This document shows, in pieces, positions 9,888-21,665 of a stretch of DNA of 64,000 bases. A model generated the notes under the pieces. The model worked only from the letters and a program-made list of their open reading frames with translations. It did no database searches and had not been told where the DNA came from. The DNA lies in NCBI RefSeq assembly GCF_000176855.2, contig NC_015138.1, forward strand, positions 5,418,171 through 5,482,170, given 5' to 3'. Position numbers and translations under genes: made by a program. The DNA is from Paracidovorax avenae ATCC 19860. GTDB lineage: Bacteria; Pseudomonadota; Gammaproteobacteria; Burkholderiales; Burkholderiaceae_C. Numbering within the stretch: the first letter of the stretch is position 1; each line of letters begins with the position of its first letter.

Positions 9888-10653
9888 GCACGGCCCCCAT
9901 CCTGCTGGAAGCCATCGGCGTCGAGAAGCGCTATGACAAGTTCGCCGCGCTCTCGGGCGTCGACCTGAAAGTGCGCGCGAACACCGTGCATTCGGTGATC
10001 GGCCCCAACGGCGCAGGCAAGACCACGCTGTTCCACATGCTCACCGGCACCAAGGCGGTGAGCGGCGGGCGCATCGTGTTCGACGGCCACGACGTGACCC
10101 GCGAGCCGGACCACCGCCGCGTGCAGCGCGGCATGGCGCGCTCGTTCCAGGTGACCAGCCTGTTCCTCACGCTGCCGGTGCGCGAGAACCTGCGGCTGGC
10201 CGCGCAGGGCACGGCGCCCGCGCAGGCGCTCAACTGCTGGAGCGCGCCCATGGGCGCCCGCTCCCGCGCCGACGTGGTGGCCCGCGTGCTGGCGCGGCTG
10301 GGCCTGGAGCGCCATGCCGACACGCCCGTGGGCAACCTCTCGCACGGCCAGCAGCGCCGGCTCGAGGTGGGCATGGCGCTGGCCGCGGGCCCGAAGGCGA
10401 TCTTCCTGGACGAGCCCACCTCGGGCATGGGCATCGACGATCTGGACGACATGAAGCGGCTGATCCAGGGCCTGAAGGACGAGCACACCGTGGTGCTCAT
10501 CGAGCACAACATGAACATCGTGATGGACATCTCCGACACCGTCACCGTCATGCAGCAGGGCCGCGTGCTGGCCGAGGGCCATCCGCACGCGATACGCAGC
10601 GACGAGCGCGTTCGCAGCGCCTACCTGGGCAACATGATCACCGGAGGCAAGGC

Positions 10654-10657
<4 letters not shown>
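9884..10657 (+). CDS. ABC importer ATPase (LivG type)
   Basis: A 257-residue cytoplasmic ATP-binding subunit of the LivG class. Walker A is GPNGAGKTTLF, the signature is LSHGQQRRLEV, Walker B plus D-loop is IFLDEPTSGMG, and the switch histidine sits in VVLIEHNMN. The long RGMARSFQVTSLF Q-loop region is characteristic of LivG. It overlaps both neighbouring genes by 4 bases. Confidence 0.94.
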
Positions 10658-11358
<701 letters not shown>

Positions 11359-11387
11359 CCCCCGAACCCCATTCAGGATCACCCACC

Positions 11388-12647
11388 GTGGACATGAAGA
11401 CTTCCCCCCCTGCGCTGCAGGCGCGCGTGAACGGCGCGCGCCTCTGGCAATCGCTGATGGACCTGGCGCAGATCGGCGCCACGCCGAAGGGCGGCGTGTG
11501 CCGGCTGGCGCTCACCGCGCTGGACGGCGAGGGCCGCGACCTGTTCGTGCGCTGGGCGCGCGAGACCGGCTGCAGCGTGCGCATCGACGCCATCGGCAAC
11601 ATCTTCGCGCGCCGCGCCGGGCGCAACGACGCCCTGCCGCCCGTGATGACCGGCAGCCACATCGACACCCAGCCCACCGGCGGCAAGTTCGACGGCAACT
11701 ACGGCGTGCTGGCCGGCCTGGAGGTGGTGCGCAGCTTGAACGACGCCGGCATCGAGACCGAGGCGCCGATCGAGATCGCCGTGTGGACCAATGAGGAAGG
11801 CTCGCGCTTCGTGCCCGTGATGATGGGCTCGGGCGTGTTCGCCGGCGCCTTCACGCTGGAGCATGCGCTGGAGCAGCGCGATGGCCAGGGCACCAGCGTG
11901 GCCGAGGCGCTCGCCGCCATCGGCTATGCCGGCGAGGCTGCCCCCACGCCCGCGGTGGGCGCGTATTTCGAGGCGCACATCGAGCAGGGGCCGGTATTGG
12001 AAGCTAACGGTTGCGTGATCGGCGTGGTGCAGGGCGCCCTCGGCCAGCGCTGGTACGACGTGACCGTGCAGGGCATGGAAGCCCATGCGGGCCCGACGCC
12101 CATGGACCTGCGCCGCGACGCGCTGCTGGCGGCGAGCAGCCTGGTGGAAGAAGTGAACCGCATCGCCCTGGCGCATGCGCCGCACGCGCGCGGCACGGTG
12201 GGCGTGCTGGAGGTGTTCCCCAGCTCGCGCAACGTGATCCCGGGCAGCGTGCGCATGACGGTGGACCTGCGCGCCGCCGACGACGCGGTGTTGCTGCAGA
12301 TGGACGCCGCCCTGCGCGCGGCGTGCGAACGCATCGGTGCCGCCCGCCGCACGCAGATGGCAGTGGAGCAGGTGGTGTACTTCCCGCCGCAGCCCTTCAC
12401 CCCCGAACTGGTGGAAGGCTTGCGCGCCGACGCGGCCGCGCTGGGCTACAGCGCCATGGACGTGGTGAGCGGCGCCGGGCACGATGCCGTGTACCTCGCA
12501 CGCCTGGCGCCCACGGCCATGGTCTTCGTGCCGTGCGCGGACGGCATCAGCCACAACGAGATCGAAGACGCAGAGCCCGAACACCTGGAGGCCGGCTGCA
12601 ACGTGCTGCTGCACGCCATGCTGCGCAGCGCGGGGGTGGCGGCATGA
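11388..12647 (+). CDS. M20-family amidase/N-carbamoyl-amino-acid hydrolase (AllC/HyuC-like)
   Basis: A Zn-dependent amidohydrolase of 419 residues in the hydantoinase/carbamoylase branch of the M20 family. Metal ligands are visible in GSHIDTQPTGGKFDGNYGVL (His and bridging Asp), TNEEGSRF (Glu pair) and the C-terminal GAGHDAVYLA; the substrate-side AHAGPTPMDLRRDALLA of the dimerisation lid is typical of this branch. I use GTG 11388, nine bases after an AGGA site; ATG 11394 gives a protein two residues shorter. Members cleave N-carbamoyl amino acids, allantoate or ureidoglycine-like compounds. Its place behind the importer and its 4-base overlap with the M81 gene suggest it hydrolyses the imported amide. 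Confidence 0.85.
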   Translation: MDMKTSPPALQARVNGARLWQSLMDLAQIGATPKGGVCRLALTALDGEGRDLFVRWARETGCSVRIDAIGNIFARRAGRNDALPPVMTGSHIDTQPTGGKFDGNYGVLAGLEVVRSLNDAGIETEAPIEIAVWTNEEGSRFVPVMMGSGVFAGAFTLEHALEQRDGQGTSVAEALAAIGYAGEAAPTPAVGAYFEAHIEQGPVLEANGCVIGVVQGALGQRWYDVTVQGMEAHAGPTPMDLRRDALLAASSLVEEVNRIALAHAPHARGTVGVLEVFPSSRNVIPGSVRMTVDLRAADDAVLLQMDAALRAACERIGAARRTQMAVEQVVYFPPQPFTPELVEGLRADAAALGYSAMDVVSGAGHDAVYLARLAPTAMVFVPCADGISHNEIEDAEPEHLEAGCNVLLHAMLRSAGVAA

Positions 12648-14119
12648 CGATGAAGTTCCTGATCGCGCGGCTCAACCACGAGACCAACACCTTCTCGCCG
12701 GTGCCCACGCCGCTGGAAGCCTTCGCGCCCCGCTACGGGCAGGAGGCGCTGCAGGACAACCTCGGCATGCGTACCGCCATGGCTGCCTTCATCGACCTGG
12801 CCCGCAGCCTGGGCGCCGAGATGGTGACGCCCGTGTCGGCCATGGCCAACCCCAGCGGCCCGGTGCATGCCGCCGCCTACGACGAGCTCACCCGCCGCAT
12901 CGTGGAAGCCGCGCCCGGCTGCGACGCCATCCTGCTGGACCTGCACGGCGCCATGGTGGCCGAGAACAGCCCCGACGGCGAAGGCGACCTGCTGGAGCGC
13001 GTGCGCGCCGCCGCGCCGGGCGTGCCCGTGGCCGTGGCGCTGGACCTGCACGGCAACATCACGCCCAAGATGGTCGCCCACGCCGACGTGATGGTGGGCT
13101 TCAAGACCTATCCGCACATCGACATGTACGAAACCGGCGAGCACGCCGGCCGCCTGCTGCTGGACATGCTGCAGGGCCGGGCGCGCTACACCGTGCGCTG
13201 GCACCCGCTGCCCATGATGGGCCACACGCTGCGCAGCACCACACTGCAGGGGGCGATGCTGCGCGCGGTGGACGCGGCGCGCGCGGCCGAGGCCGAAGGC
13301 ATTCCCGCCGCCACGGTGTTCGCGGGCTTCTCGCTCGCCGACATCGAGGCGCCCTGCATGAGCGTGGTCGTCACCGCCGATGCCGACGACCCCGCGCCGG
13401 CCCAAGCCGCTGCGGACCGCATCGCCGCCGCGATCTGGGAGGAGCGCGCGGAATTCGTCTACGACAGCGAACCGCTGGGCGCGTCGCTGCAGCGCGCCCA
13501 GGCCCTGGCCGAGGGCGCTCAACGCCCGGTGCTGCTGCTGGACCACAGCGACAACTGCATGTCCGGCGGCACCTGCGACTCCATGGACGTGCTGCAGGCC
13601 GCCCTCGCCGAGGGCCTGGAAGACATCGCCGTGGGCCCGCTGTGCGACCCCGAGGCCGTCGCCGAGCTGATCGTGGCCGGCGTGGGCGCCCGCACCACCG
13701 TGCGCCTGGGCAACAAGGTGCCGCTCACCCAGCTCGGCGTGGCCAAGGAGCCGGTGGCCGTCGAAGGCACCGTGGTGGCCATCAGCGACGGCGAATACAC
13801 CGTCACCGGCCCCATCTACACCGGCCAGCGCTGCGCCATGGGCCGCACCGTGCTGTTCGACACGGGCAAGGCGCGCATCGTGGTCACCGAGCGCACCCAC
13901 GAGCCGTGGGACCTGGGCGTGTTCTCCTGCGTGGGCATGGACCCCACGGCCCACCGCTTCGTGCTGCTCAAGTCGCGCATGTACTGCCGGCCGGTGTTCG
14001 TGCCGCTCTCGCACGCGCTGGTCGAATGCGACAGCCCCACCGGGGTGACCAGTTCCAACTACGCGCTTTTCCCGTTCAGGAACGTACGCAGGCCGGTATT
14101 CCCGCTCGATCCGGCCTGA
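12644..14119 (+). CDS. M81-family metallopeptidase (MlrC/microcystinase C-like)
   Basis: A 491-residue protein of the M81 (MlrC) family. The N-terminal ARLNHETNTFSPVPTPLEAF, LDLHGAMVAENSPDGEGDLL and VALDLHGNIT are the conserved metal-site segments, and the C-terminal half carries LDHSDNCMSGGTCDS, which resembles the family's second conserved block. MlrC cleaves the tetrapeptide product of microcystin; most bacterial relatives have unknown substrates. It overlaps the upstream amidase by 4 bases, so the two enzymes probably act in sequence on an imported amide or peptide. No microcystin link should be assumed. Confidence 0.85.
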   Translation: MTMKFLIARLNHETNTFSPVPTPLEAFAPRYGQEALQDNLGMRTAMAAFIDLARSLGAEMVTPVSAMANPSGPVHAAAYDELTRRIVEAAPGCDAILLDLHGAMVAENSPDGEGDLLERVRAAAPGVPVAVALDLHGNITPKMVAHADVMVGFKTYPHIDMYETGEHAGRLLLDMLQGRARYTVRWHPLPMMGHTLRSTTLQGAMLRAVDAARAAEAEGIPAATVFAGFSLADIEAPCMSVVVTADADDPAPAQAAADRIAAAIWEERAEFVYDSEPLGASLQRAQALAEGAQRPVLLLDHSDNCMSGGTCDSMDVLQAALAEGLEDIAVGPLCDPEAVAELIVAGVGARTTVRLGNKVPLTQLGVAKEPVAVEGTVVAISDGEYTVTGPIYTGQRCAMGRTVLFDTGKARIVVTERTHEPWDLGVFSCVGMDPTAHRFVLLKSRMYCRPVFVPLSHALVECDSPTGVTSSNYALFPFRNVRRPVFPLDPA

Positions 14120-14185
14120 GATCGGCATACGGAGCGCAGGCAAGCGCTCCTCTGGTCCGCAGGGGCCCACGGCGGGGCCCACAGG

Positions 14186-14674
14186 CTACTGCACGAGCTG
14201 CCAGAAGGTCACGTGCGCGAACTTGGCATCGCTGGCCCAGGGGTCCCAGATGGTCTTGTCGCCCTTGCTGCGGGCTCCGGCCCAGCCGCCCAGAGACGTG
14301 GACATCGCCGGCGGATAGCTGCCGCGGGTCCGCAACGTTTCCGTCTTGCCGCCCCGGGTGTACGAATACCCTCCGGCAGCCTTGTCGGGACCAGGATAGA
14401 CCACGATGACGTGCCCATGTCCCGGTTCCTTCTTGCCGCCGACGATGAGCGCCCCGCCGCGCGCCAGCTCGCCCACCTGCGACGCAGGAACGGAGCGCCA
14501 GTGGCGCTGGCCCTGCACGTGGTCCATGAGCGCGTTGGCATTCATCCACGGCTGGTCGGGCAGGTACTGCTGGATCACGTACCAGACCGAATGGCTGCAG
14601 GAATTGGGATAGAGGGCGGCGGCCTTGTCGCAGGCCTGCTGGAGTTTGGCGACCGCTGCAGCGTCTACGGGCAT
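14186..14674 (-). CDS. Tae1-like type VI secretion amidase effector (candidate)
   Basis: A 162-residue protein without signal peptide. It has a papain/NlpC-P60-like layout: Cys26 in NSCSHSVWYVI, a NANALMDHV segment, and His88 in GHGHVIVVYPG. As I recall it, the Pseudomonas Tse1/Tae1 amidase shows the same order: NCSGFV with the catalytic Cys, then NANAMVDGL, then a GHVAVVISGP His motif at about residue 91. The C-terminal GGWAGARSKG...IW block also has a counterpart. Such enzymes cut peptidoglycan peptides after delivery into rival periplasms. The gene starts inside the end of the upstream exported protein (10-base overlap), which fits an effector-immunity pair. No secretion structural genes, PAAR or VgrG are in the window, so it would be an orphan effector. 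Other cysteine amidases remain possible. Confidence 0.65.
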   Translation of the reverse strand: MPVDAAAVAKLQQACDKAAALYPNSCSHSVWYVIQQYLPDQPWMNANALMDHVQGQRHWRSVPASQVGELARGGALIVGGKKEPGHGHVIVVYPGPDKAAGGYSYTRGGKTETLRTRGSYPPAMSTSLGGWAGARSKGDKTIWDPWASDAKFAHVTFWQLVQ

Positions 14675-15234
14675 GGGGTGTGGTCCTGTGTCGATGAAGC
14701 CTCCGCGGTCTTCGCGGGGGAGGCACGGTAAAGGCGGGCTTCACTGTCCCACCTCAGGGTGGGCAGGCGGTAGTCGCCGCCCTGCGCAGGCGAGCGCACC
14801 TGCAACTGGATTTCCTGGGGAATACCGTCGCGCCAGCGGCCCGGGCGCACCTCGAGGTCTTCGGGCGGGTCCACTGGAAAGAGATGCGGCAACCGGGCCA
14901 GGCAGCGGCCCGCCTCGTCCACCAGCACCGGCAGGGGAAAGCGCTCCCACGGGGCGTTGGCCGGCAGGTTGCGGTAATAGGCATCGGTGAACACCGCCAC
15001 CAGGCGGACCTCGGCCGGCGCCCGGGCCGGTGCCTTGCCCGCCGGGCGTTCGGCCAGGGCACACACGCGCGTCGCATCGCGGTAGGGCGCCCACTCCACC
15101 GGCAGCACCAGGTCGGCGCCAGGCGGCTGGCAGTGGGCGGGGTCGATGGCCGGGGGCGCCTTGGTCCCGGCCTGGACCGCGGTGGACAGCGCAACGCCAA
15201 CCAGCCAGCCGGACCATGAAAGAACTGCGTTCAT
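14665..15234 (-). CDS. Exported protein, candidate immunity partner of the Tae1-like amidase
   Basis: A 189-residue protein starting MNAVLSWSGWLVGVALSTAVQA, a clear Sec signal peptide with an AQA-type cleavage site, and no lipobox. The mature part has two or three cysteines (AHCQPPGAD, TRVCALAERP, AGRCLARLPH) that could form disulphides. I do not recognise a family. It sits directly upstream of, and overlaps by 10 bases, the cytoplasmic amidase-like gene. A periplasmic protein beside a signal-less wall amidase is the pattern of Tai immunity proteins, but known Tae1 loci place the effector first. The frame is open upstream of 15234, but that part has no signal-like features. Confidence 0.5.
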   Translation of the reverse strand: MNAVLSWSGWLVGVALSTAVQAGTKAPPAIDPAHCQPPGADLVLPVEWAPYRDATRVCALAERPAGKAPARAPAEVRLVAVFTDAYYRNLPANAPWERFPLPVLVDEAGRCLARLPHLFPVDPPEDLEVRPGRWRDGIPQEIQLQVRSPAQGGDYRLPTLRWDSEARLYRASPAKTAEASSTQDHTPCP

Positions 15235-15617
15235 GGGTGCATAAAAAAGGTAATGTTTTGGGGGTTTGCAGAGGCCTGGAGCCTCCGGCACGCAGGTGAC
15301 TGCGGGCGCGAGTTTCGCCGCGGATTGCGGCAAATCGCTGCAAAACCCATCAGTTGGAAACCAATTGATTCAAAAATAACAATGGCAGCACAAAAAAGGT
15401 CGGCAGAACGGCAGAACCGTTGCGGCGCGTGCATGCCCGGCCGGCCCGGTGCTGCGCTGCCAGGTCATGGGTGCTTCGCCCTGGTTAAGCAGAATTCCTT
15501 ACCAGGGTTTCTACGGCAGGCTGACTACAATCTCACACCCTAAAACGCCGGCCCGTCCTGGAGCGTCCGCTCCTTTGGCGAGGTCCGGCAGCCCTTCACA
15601 GAGCTGGAGACCCCTTG
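15235..15617. other. 383-base intergenic region, AT-rich centre
   Basis: No gene is supported. The stretch 15340-15400 is markedly AT-richer than its surroundings and holds an imperfect dyad (TCAGTTGG / CCAATTGA, one mismatch). It must contain the promoters for the divergent exported protein and malic enzyme. A TACAAT (15526-15531) is a reasonable -10 element for maeB, but no -35 at standard spacing is convincing. Confidence 0.4.
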
Positions 15618-17930
<2,313 letters not shown>

Positions 17931-17979
17931 ACTGCCCGGCCATAGCGAGCGCTAACTTTAGAGCGCCGTGAAACCCTCC

Positions 17980-18017
17980 AGCGCCTGCCCATTTTTTGGG
18001 CAGGCGCTTGCTTTTTG
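17980..18017 (+). terminator. Intrinsic terminator of maeB
   Basis: GCGCCTGCCC (17981-17990) pairs with GGGCAGGCGC (17998-18007) around an ATTTTTT loop, extended by one A-T pair, and is followed by a T-rich tail (TTGCTTTTT). It lies 50 bases after the maeB stop. Confidence 0.9.
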
Positions 18018-18085
18018 GGGGTCTTTACGTCACACTACTGGCTCGAAATTTCGGGTAAACCCGTAGTTTCTGAAAGGTGTAGTTG

Positions 18086-18490
18086 ATGCTGAAGGCCATC
18101 GCCATCCGGGCGTACACGGCAGGTATTGCATACGCTCTGGGTGCCGCGTTCGTTCTGGCCCCTCTCTCGGGGGAAGCCCGGAATGCTCCGTCCCCGGGCG
18201 GAACCGACACCATCGCATTGGCCGAACTTCCCCCGCAAGGACGCGCCACCTTCAGTCTCATCCGCGAAGGCGGCCCCTTCCCACACGACAAGGACGGTAG
18301 CGTCTTTGGCAACCGGGAACGCCTGTTGCCCCCGCACAAGCGGGGCTACTACCGGGAATACACCGTCAGGACACCGGGAGCGAGCAACCGTGGTGCACGG
18401 CGGATCGTATGCGGCGGCCCTCCCCGCACGCCGGACGCCTGCTACTACACCAGCGACCACTACGCGAGCTTTCGGAAGATCGTGGAATGA
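18086..18490 (+). CDS. Secreted guanyl-specific ribonuclease (RNase Sa/barnase family)
   Basis: A 134-residue protein with an N-terminal hydrophobic export segment (about residues 4-30) followed by a ribonuclease domain very close to RNase Sa: TFSLIREGGPFP, DGSVFGNRERLLP, GYYREYTVRTPGA, RGARRIVCGG and YYTSDHYASF. The expected catalytic residues are present: Glu91 (base), Arg106 and His125 (acid). It would cut RNA after guanosine outside the cytoplasm. An AAGGTG site precedes ATG 18086. A barstar-like inhibitor follows 142 bases downstream, which protects the cytoplasm. It may be a nutrient-scavenging or competition enzyme. Confidence 0.9.
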   Translation: MLKAIAIRAYTAGIAYALGAAFVLAPLSGEARNAPSPGGTDTIALAELPPQGRATFSLIREGGPFPHDKDGSVFGNRERLLPPHKRGYYREYTVRTPGASNRGARRIVCGGPPRTPDACYYTSDHYASFRKIVE

Positions 18491-18632
18491 CTTGGCCCCC
18501 GAGCCCAGCGGGCAGGAGCCGATGCACAGAACGATCGCAGGCCTGCCGACTCTTTTCCTGAGAAACCGTGCCATCCAGGCGGTTTCCGGCGATATTCCTC
18601 ATTGGTGACTACATAAAGAAAGAGCAGCGGAG

Positions 18633-19058
18633 ATGGAAATGCCACTTCGTACCGACCAGGACAACCCACTGCGCGGCGTGCGCCCCAACATCGTGCAGTC
18701 GATCCGGGCCTTCCGCGTGCAGGATCTGCAGGCCTCCGCCCAGGCGCTGGGCCAGCACTTCCTCTATGCGAACCTCGCACATGCGCAGACCAAGCAGGAC
18801 GTCCTGGAACTCATCGCCAGCCAGTTCATGTTCCCGGCGCACTTCGGCAAGAATTTCGATGCGCTGTACGACTGCATGACGGATCCCTTGCATAAATCGG
18901 GCCCGCAGCCCGGCTTCATCGTGGTGCTGGAGCAGATCCCCACGACCGTGAAGTTCGACAAGGAAGCGCGCGAGCAGCTGCTGGACATCTTCCGCGAAGC
19001 GGCGGACTACTGGGGCGACCGCAAGATCGCTTTCCGGTGCTTCTATTCTTTTCTGTAG
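18633..19058 (+). CDS. Barstar-family ribonuclease inhibitor
   Basis: A 141-residue cytoplasmic protein of the barstar family. The diagnostic helix-loop FGKNFDALYDCMTD corresponds to barstar's NLDALWDCLTG segment whose aspartates occupy the barnase active site, and the C-terminal IAFRCFYSFL strand is also typical. The N-terminal ~40 residues are an extension relative to the 89-residue Bacillus barstar. It is placed directly behind the RNase Sa-like gene on the same strand, so the two form an enzyme-inhibitor pair. The start at 18633 (MEMPLR) has only a weak ribosome site. Confidence 0.9.
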   Translation: MEMPLRTDQDNPLRGVRPNIVQSIRAFRVQDLQASAQALGQHFLYANLAHAQTKQDVLELIASQFMFPAHFGKNFDALYDCMTDPLHKSGPQPGFIVVLEQIPTTVKFDKEAREQLLDIFREAADYWGDRKIAFRCFYSFL

Positions 19059-19253
19059 CCCGTTCTGCATCCAACAGCCAGGCAGAACGGGCGAACGAGG
19101 CTAAAGAAGCTGCCGCGGAGCCCATCCAGATCGCTCTGGCCTCAGGCGCCGAGAAGATGCCTACCGACAAGCTCGTGGACGTCTCTCCTCTGGCACTGCG
19201 CATGAGCAGCCCGTTCAATGCGGGTTACTGGCTCGCGGCGGCCTGATTCGGTA

Positions 19254-19360
19254 CATCCCCCTGAGGCGCTGACGCGCCTTCCCCCTTCTCTCTACGCGCT
19301 TCGCGCTACGGGAAGGGGGACGACACCAGCGCGGCGGGGCGGCCCTTGCGTGGTGTCTCT
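19254..19360. repeat. Compound intergenic hairpin element
   Basis: The 369-base gap between the barstar gene and rsmA has no gene but three nested or adjacent dyads. They are AGGCGC/GCGCCT (19264-19279), TCCCCCTT/AAGGGGGA (19280-19287 with 19313-19320, containing an inner GCGC-TTC-GCGC) and GACACCA/TGGTGTC (19322-19328 with 19351-19357). The arrangement resembles dispersed palindromic units seen in intergenic DNA of Acidovorax-like genomes. It could serve as a bidirectional terminator between these convergent genes. Confidence 0.5.
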
Positions 19361-19427
19361 GGCCTGGGCCGCGCCGGTTTCCAAGCGCAGTGACAACACC
19401 TTGCTGCGGGGTAACTAGAACAGGACT

Positions 19428-20189
19428 TCAAGCGCAGGCTTGCGCCAGGGCCACGTAGTCGGCCACGGGGACTTCCTCGGCGCGGCGCTGGGTGTCGAAG
19501 GTGCCGGTGAACTGGCGTGCCTCGAGCCAGCGGCCGAGGGTGTGGCGCAGCAGCTTGCGGCGCTGGCTGAAGGCCACCTGCACGAGTTCCTCGAGCAGCC
19601 GGGGCGCGACCGGTGCGGGGGTGGCATGGGGCACCATGCGCACGACGGCGCTGTCCACGCGCGGGGGCGGGTCGAAGCTCTCGGGCGGCACGAAGAGCAC
19701 GTCTTCCATGGCGTAGCGCCACTGCAGCATCACCGACAGGCGGCCGTAGTCGCTGGTGGCGGGTTGCGCCACCATCCGGTCGATGACCTCCTTCTGCAGC
19801 ATGAAGTGCTGGTCCTCGACGACATCCACGTGCTCGAGCAGATGGAAAAGGATCGGGGTGGAGATGTTGTAGGGCAGGTTGCCCACGATCCGGATGCGGG
19901 GCGTTCCCAGGTTGGCGGCCACCGCGGTGAAATCCACCTTGAGCACGTCGGACTCGATCACGTCGAGCTGGCCATGGCCGCGCAGGCGCTGGGCGAGGTC
20001 GCGGTCCAGTTCCACCACCGTCAGGCGCCCGAGCCGCTCGACCAGCGGCTGCGTGAGCGCGGCGAGGCCCGGGCCAATCTCCACCATCGGCTGGCCGGGC
20101 GCCGGCGCGATGGCGCGGACGATGGCGTCGATGATGGCCTGGTCAGCCAGGAAGTGCTGGCCGAAGCGCTTGCGCGGGATGTGCTTCAT
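19428..20189 (-). CDS. rsmA: 16S rRNA dimethyladenosine transferase
   Basis: A 253-residue KsgA/RsmA enzyme that dimethylates two adjacent adenines in helix 45 of 16S rRNA. Motifs are [10 protein letters not shown] at the start, the SAM-binding [14 protein letters not shown], and the catalytic [11 protein letters not shown]. It is the last gene of lptD-surA-rsmA and overlaps surA by 4 bases. In many proteobacteria pdxA lies between surA and this gene; it is absent here. Confidence 0.96.
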   Translation of the reverse strand: MKHIPRKRFGQHFLADQAIIDAIVRAIAPAPGQPMVEIGPGLAALTQPLVERLGRLTVVELDRDLAQRLRGHGQLDVIESDVLKVDFTAVAANLGTPRIRIVGNLPYNISTPILFHLLEHVDVVEDQHFMLQKEVIDRMVAQPATSDYGRLSVMLQWRYAMEDVLFVPPESFDPPPRVDSAVVRMVPHATPAPVAPRLLEELVQVAFSQRRKLLRHTLGRWLEARQFTGTFDTQRRAEEVPVADYVALAQACA

Positions 20190-21616
20190 TGCGGCGCGTC
20201 GCGGTATTCCACGTAGGCGCGGGCACGGGCTTCCTGGGCCCAGTTGGTGAACGCTTCCTCGAGCTTTTTCTCGCGCACGGCATCGCGCACCATGTCGCGC
20301 TGCTCGCGCTGCGTGAGCTTGGCCTCGCGCCGCTCCAGCAGCTGGATCAGGTGCACGCCGAAGCGCGACACGATGGGCTGGCTGATCTCGTCCGGCTTGA
20401 GCGCCTCCACCGCCTCCTCGAATTCCGGCACGTAGCGGCCCGGTCCGGCCCAGCCCAGGTCGCCGCCCTGCTTGGCGCTGCCGTCCTGGGAATGCTCGCG
20501 CGCGAGGGTGGCGAAATCGGCCTGGCCCGACAGGATGCGGCGGCGGTACTCGGCCAGCCGCTCCGCGGCCGCGGCCTCGGTCAGTTGCGGCCCGGTGCGC
20601 AGCAGGATGTGGCGCACATGGGTTTGCACGGCCGAGGAAGGAATGCCTGCGCGCGAACGCTCCAGCACCCGCAGCACGTGGAACCCGGCGGGCGAGCGCA
20701 CCGGGCCGGCGATGCCACCCACGGGCACCTGCTGGACGGTCCGCACGAACAGGTCCGGGTAGCGGTCGGCCGGGCGCAGGCCCAGTTCGCCGCCGATGGG
20801 TGCGTCCGGCGCATCGGAGAGTTCACGTGCCACCTTGGCGAAATCCTCGCCGGCCCGCACGCGGTCGGCGGCCTGCTGCGCGCGCTGGCGGCGCTGTTCC
20901 ACCACCTCCGGCGTGGCGTTCTCCGGCACGGCAACGAGGATGTTGGCGAGGTTCAGTTCGATCTTGGACGGATCCGATATCGCGGACTGCTGCTGGTCGC
21001 GCATGTACTGGTCCACGTCCAGGTCGGTCACGCGCACGCGCGACTCGACGTCGCGCTCGCGCAGCCGCTGGATCAGCATCTGGTTGCGCAGTTCGCTGCG
21101 GAAGCGCTCCGGGCTGATGCCGTCGGCCGCGAGGCGGCGGTGCATTTCCGGAATGCTCACGCTGTTCTGGCGGGCCACGGACTGCTCGGCCTGCGAGATG
21201 GCGTAGTCGTCCACCTTGATGCCGCTTTCGATGGCCATCTGCACCTGGATCTTCTCGTTGATCAGGCGCTCGAGCACTTCGCGGGCGAGCACCTGCCGCG
21301 GCGGCCGCTCTCCGCCCTGGGCGGCCAGCTGGTGCTCCACGCGCGCAAGGCGGGCCTGCACTTCGTTGTTGGTGATCGGCTCGGTGTTCACCACGGCGAC
21401 GATGAAGTCGGCCTGCCGGGCCGCCTGGTCACCCCGCGCCGAGGGGCCGGGATCCGGCAGCGTGATCTGGGGCGCGGCGCGCAGCGATGGCGAAGCCGAC
21501 GGTGCCGACAGCCCCGGGCCGCCGGGCATGCGCAGCCCCTGCGCGCCCGCAGGCGCGACGGAAACGATGGCGGAGGCGAAGCCCGCGAGGCCCAGGATGA
21601 ATGCTCGGTGGTTCAT
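20186..21616 (-). CDS. surA: Periplasmic chaperone and peptidyl-prolyl isomerase SurA
   Basis: A 476-residue SurA that assists folding of outer-membrane proteins. It has a signal peptide ([26 protein letters not shown]), a SurA N-domain with [19 protein letters not shown], and two parvulin domains (about residues 210-310, with [10 protein letters not shown], and 330-430, with [11 protein letters not shown]). It is followed by a C-terminal helix. An extra ~45-residue Pro/Ser-rich segment lies between the signal and the N-domain. It follows lptD by 49 bases, whose product is among its main clients. Confidence 0.95.
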   Translation of the reverse strand: MNHRAFILGLAGFASAIVSVAPAGAQGLRMPGGPGLSAPSASPSLRAAPQITLPDPGPSARGDQAARQADFIVAVVNTEPITNNEVQARLARVEHQLAAQGGERPPRQVLAREVLERLINEKIQVQMAIESGIKVDDYAISQAEQSVARQNSVSIPEMHRRLAADGISPERFRSELRNQMLIQRLRERDVESRVRVTDLDVDQYMRDQQQSAISDPSKIELNLANILVAVPENATPEVVEQRRQRAQQAADRVRAGEDFAKVARELSDAPDAPIGGELGLRPADRYPDLFVRTVQQVPVGGIAGPVRSPAGFHVLRVLERSRAGIPSSAVQTHVRHILLRTGPQLTEAAAAERLAEYRRRILSGQADFATLAREHSQDGSAKQGGDLGWAGPGRYVPEFEEAVEALKPDEISQPIVSRFGVHLIQLLERREAKLTQREQRDMVRDAVREKKLEEAFTNWAQEARARAYVEYRDAPQ

Positions 21617-21665
21617 GGAAAAGCGTCGGATGCGGATCGGGGCGATGGGTCTTGGACTGCGGCCG

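Noticed and set aside
12644..14119. Microcystin degradation (mlr) locus
   Set aside because: Only an MlrC-family protein is present; there is no mlrA or mlrB, and M81 proteins are widespread with other roles.
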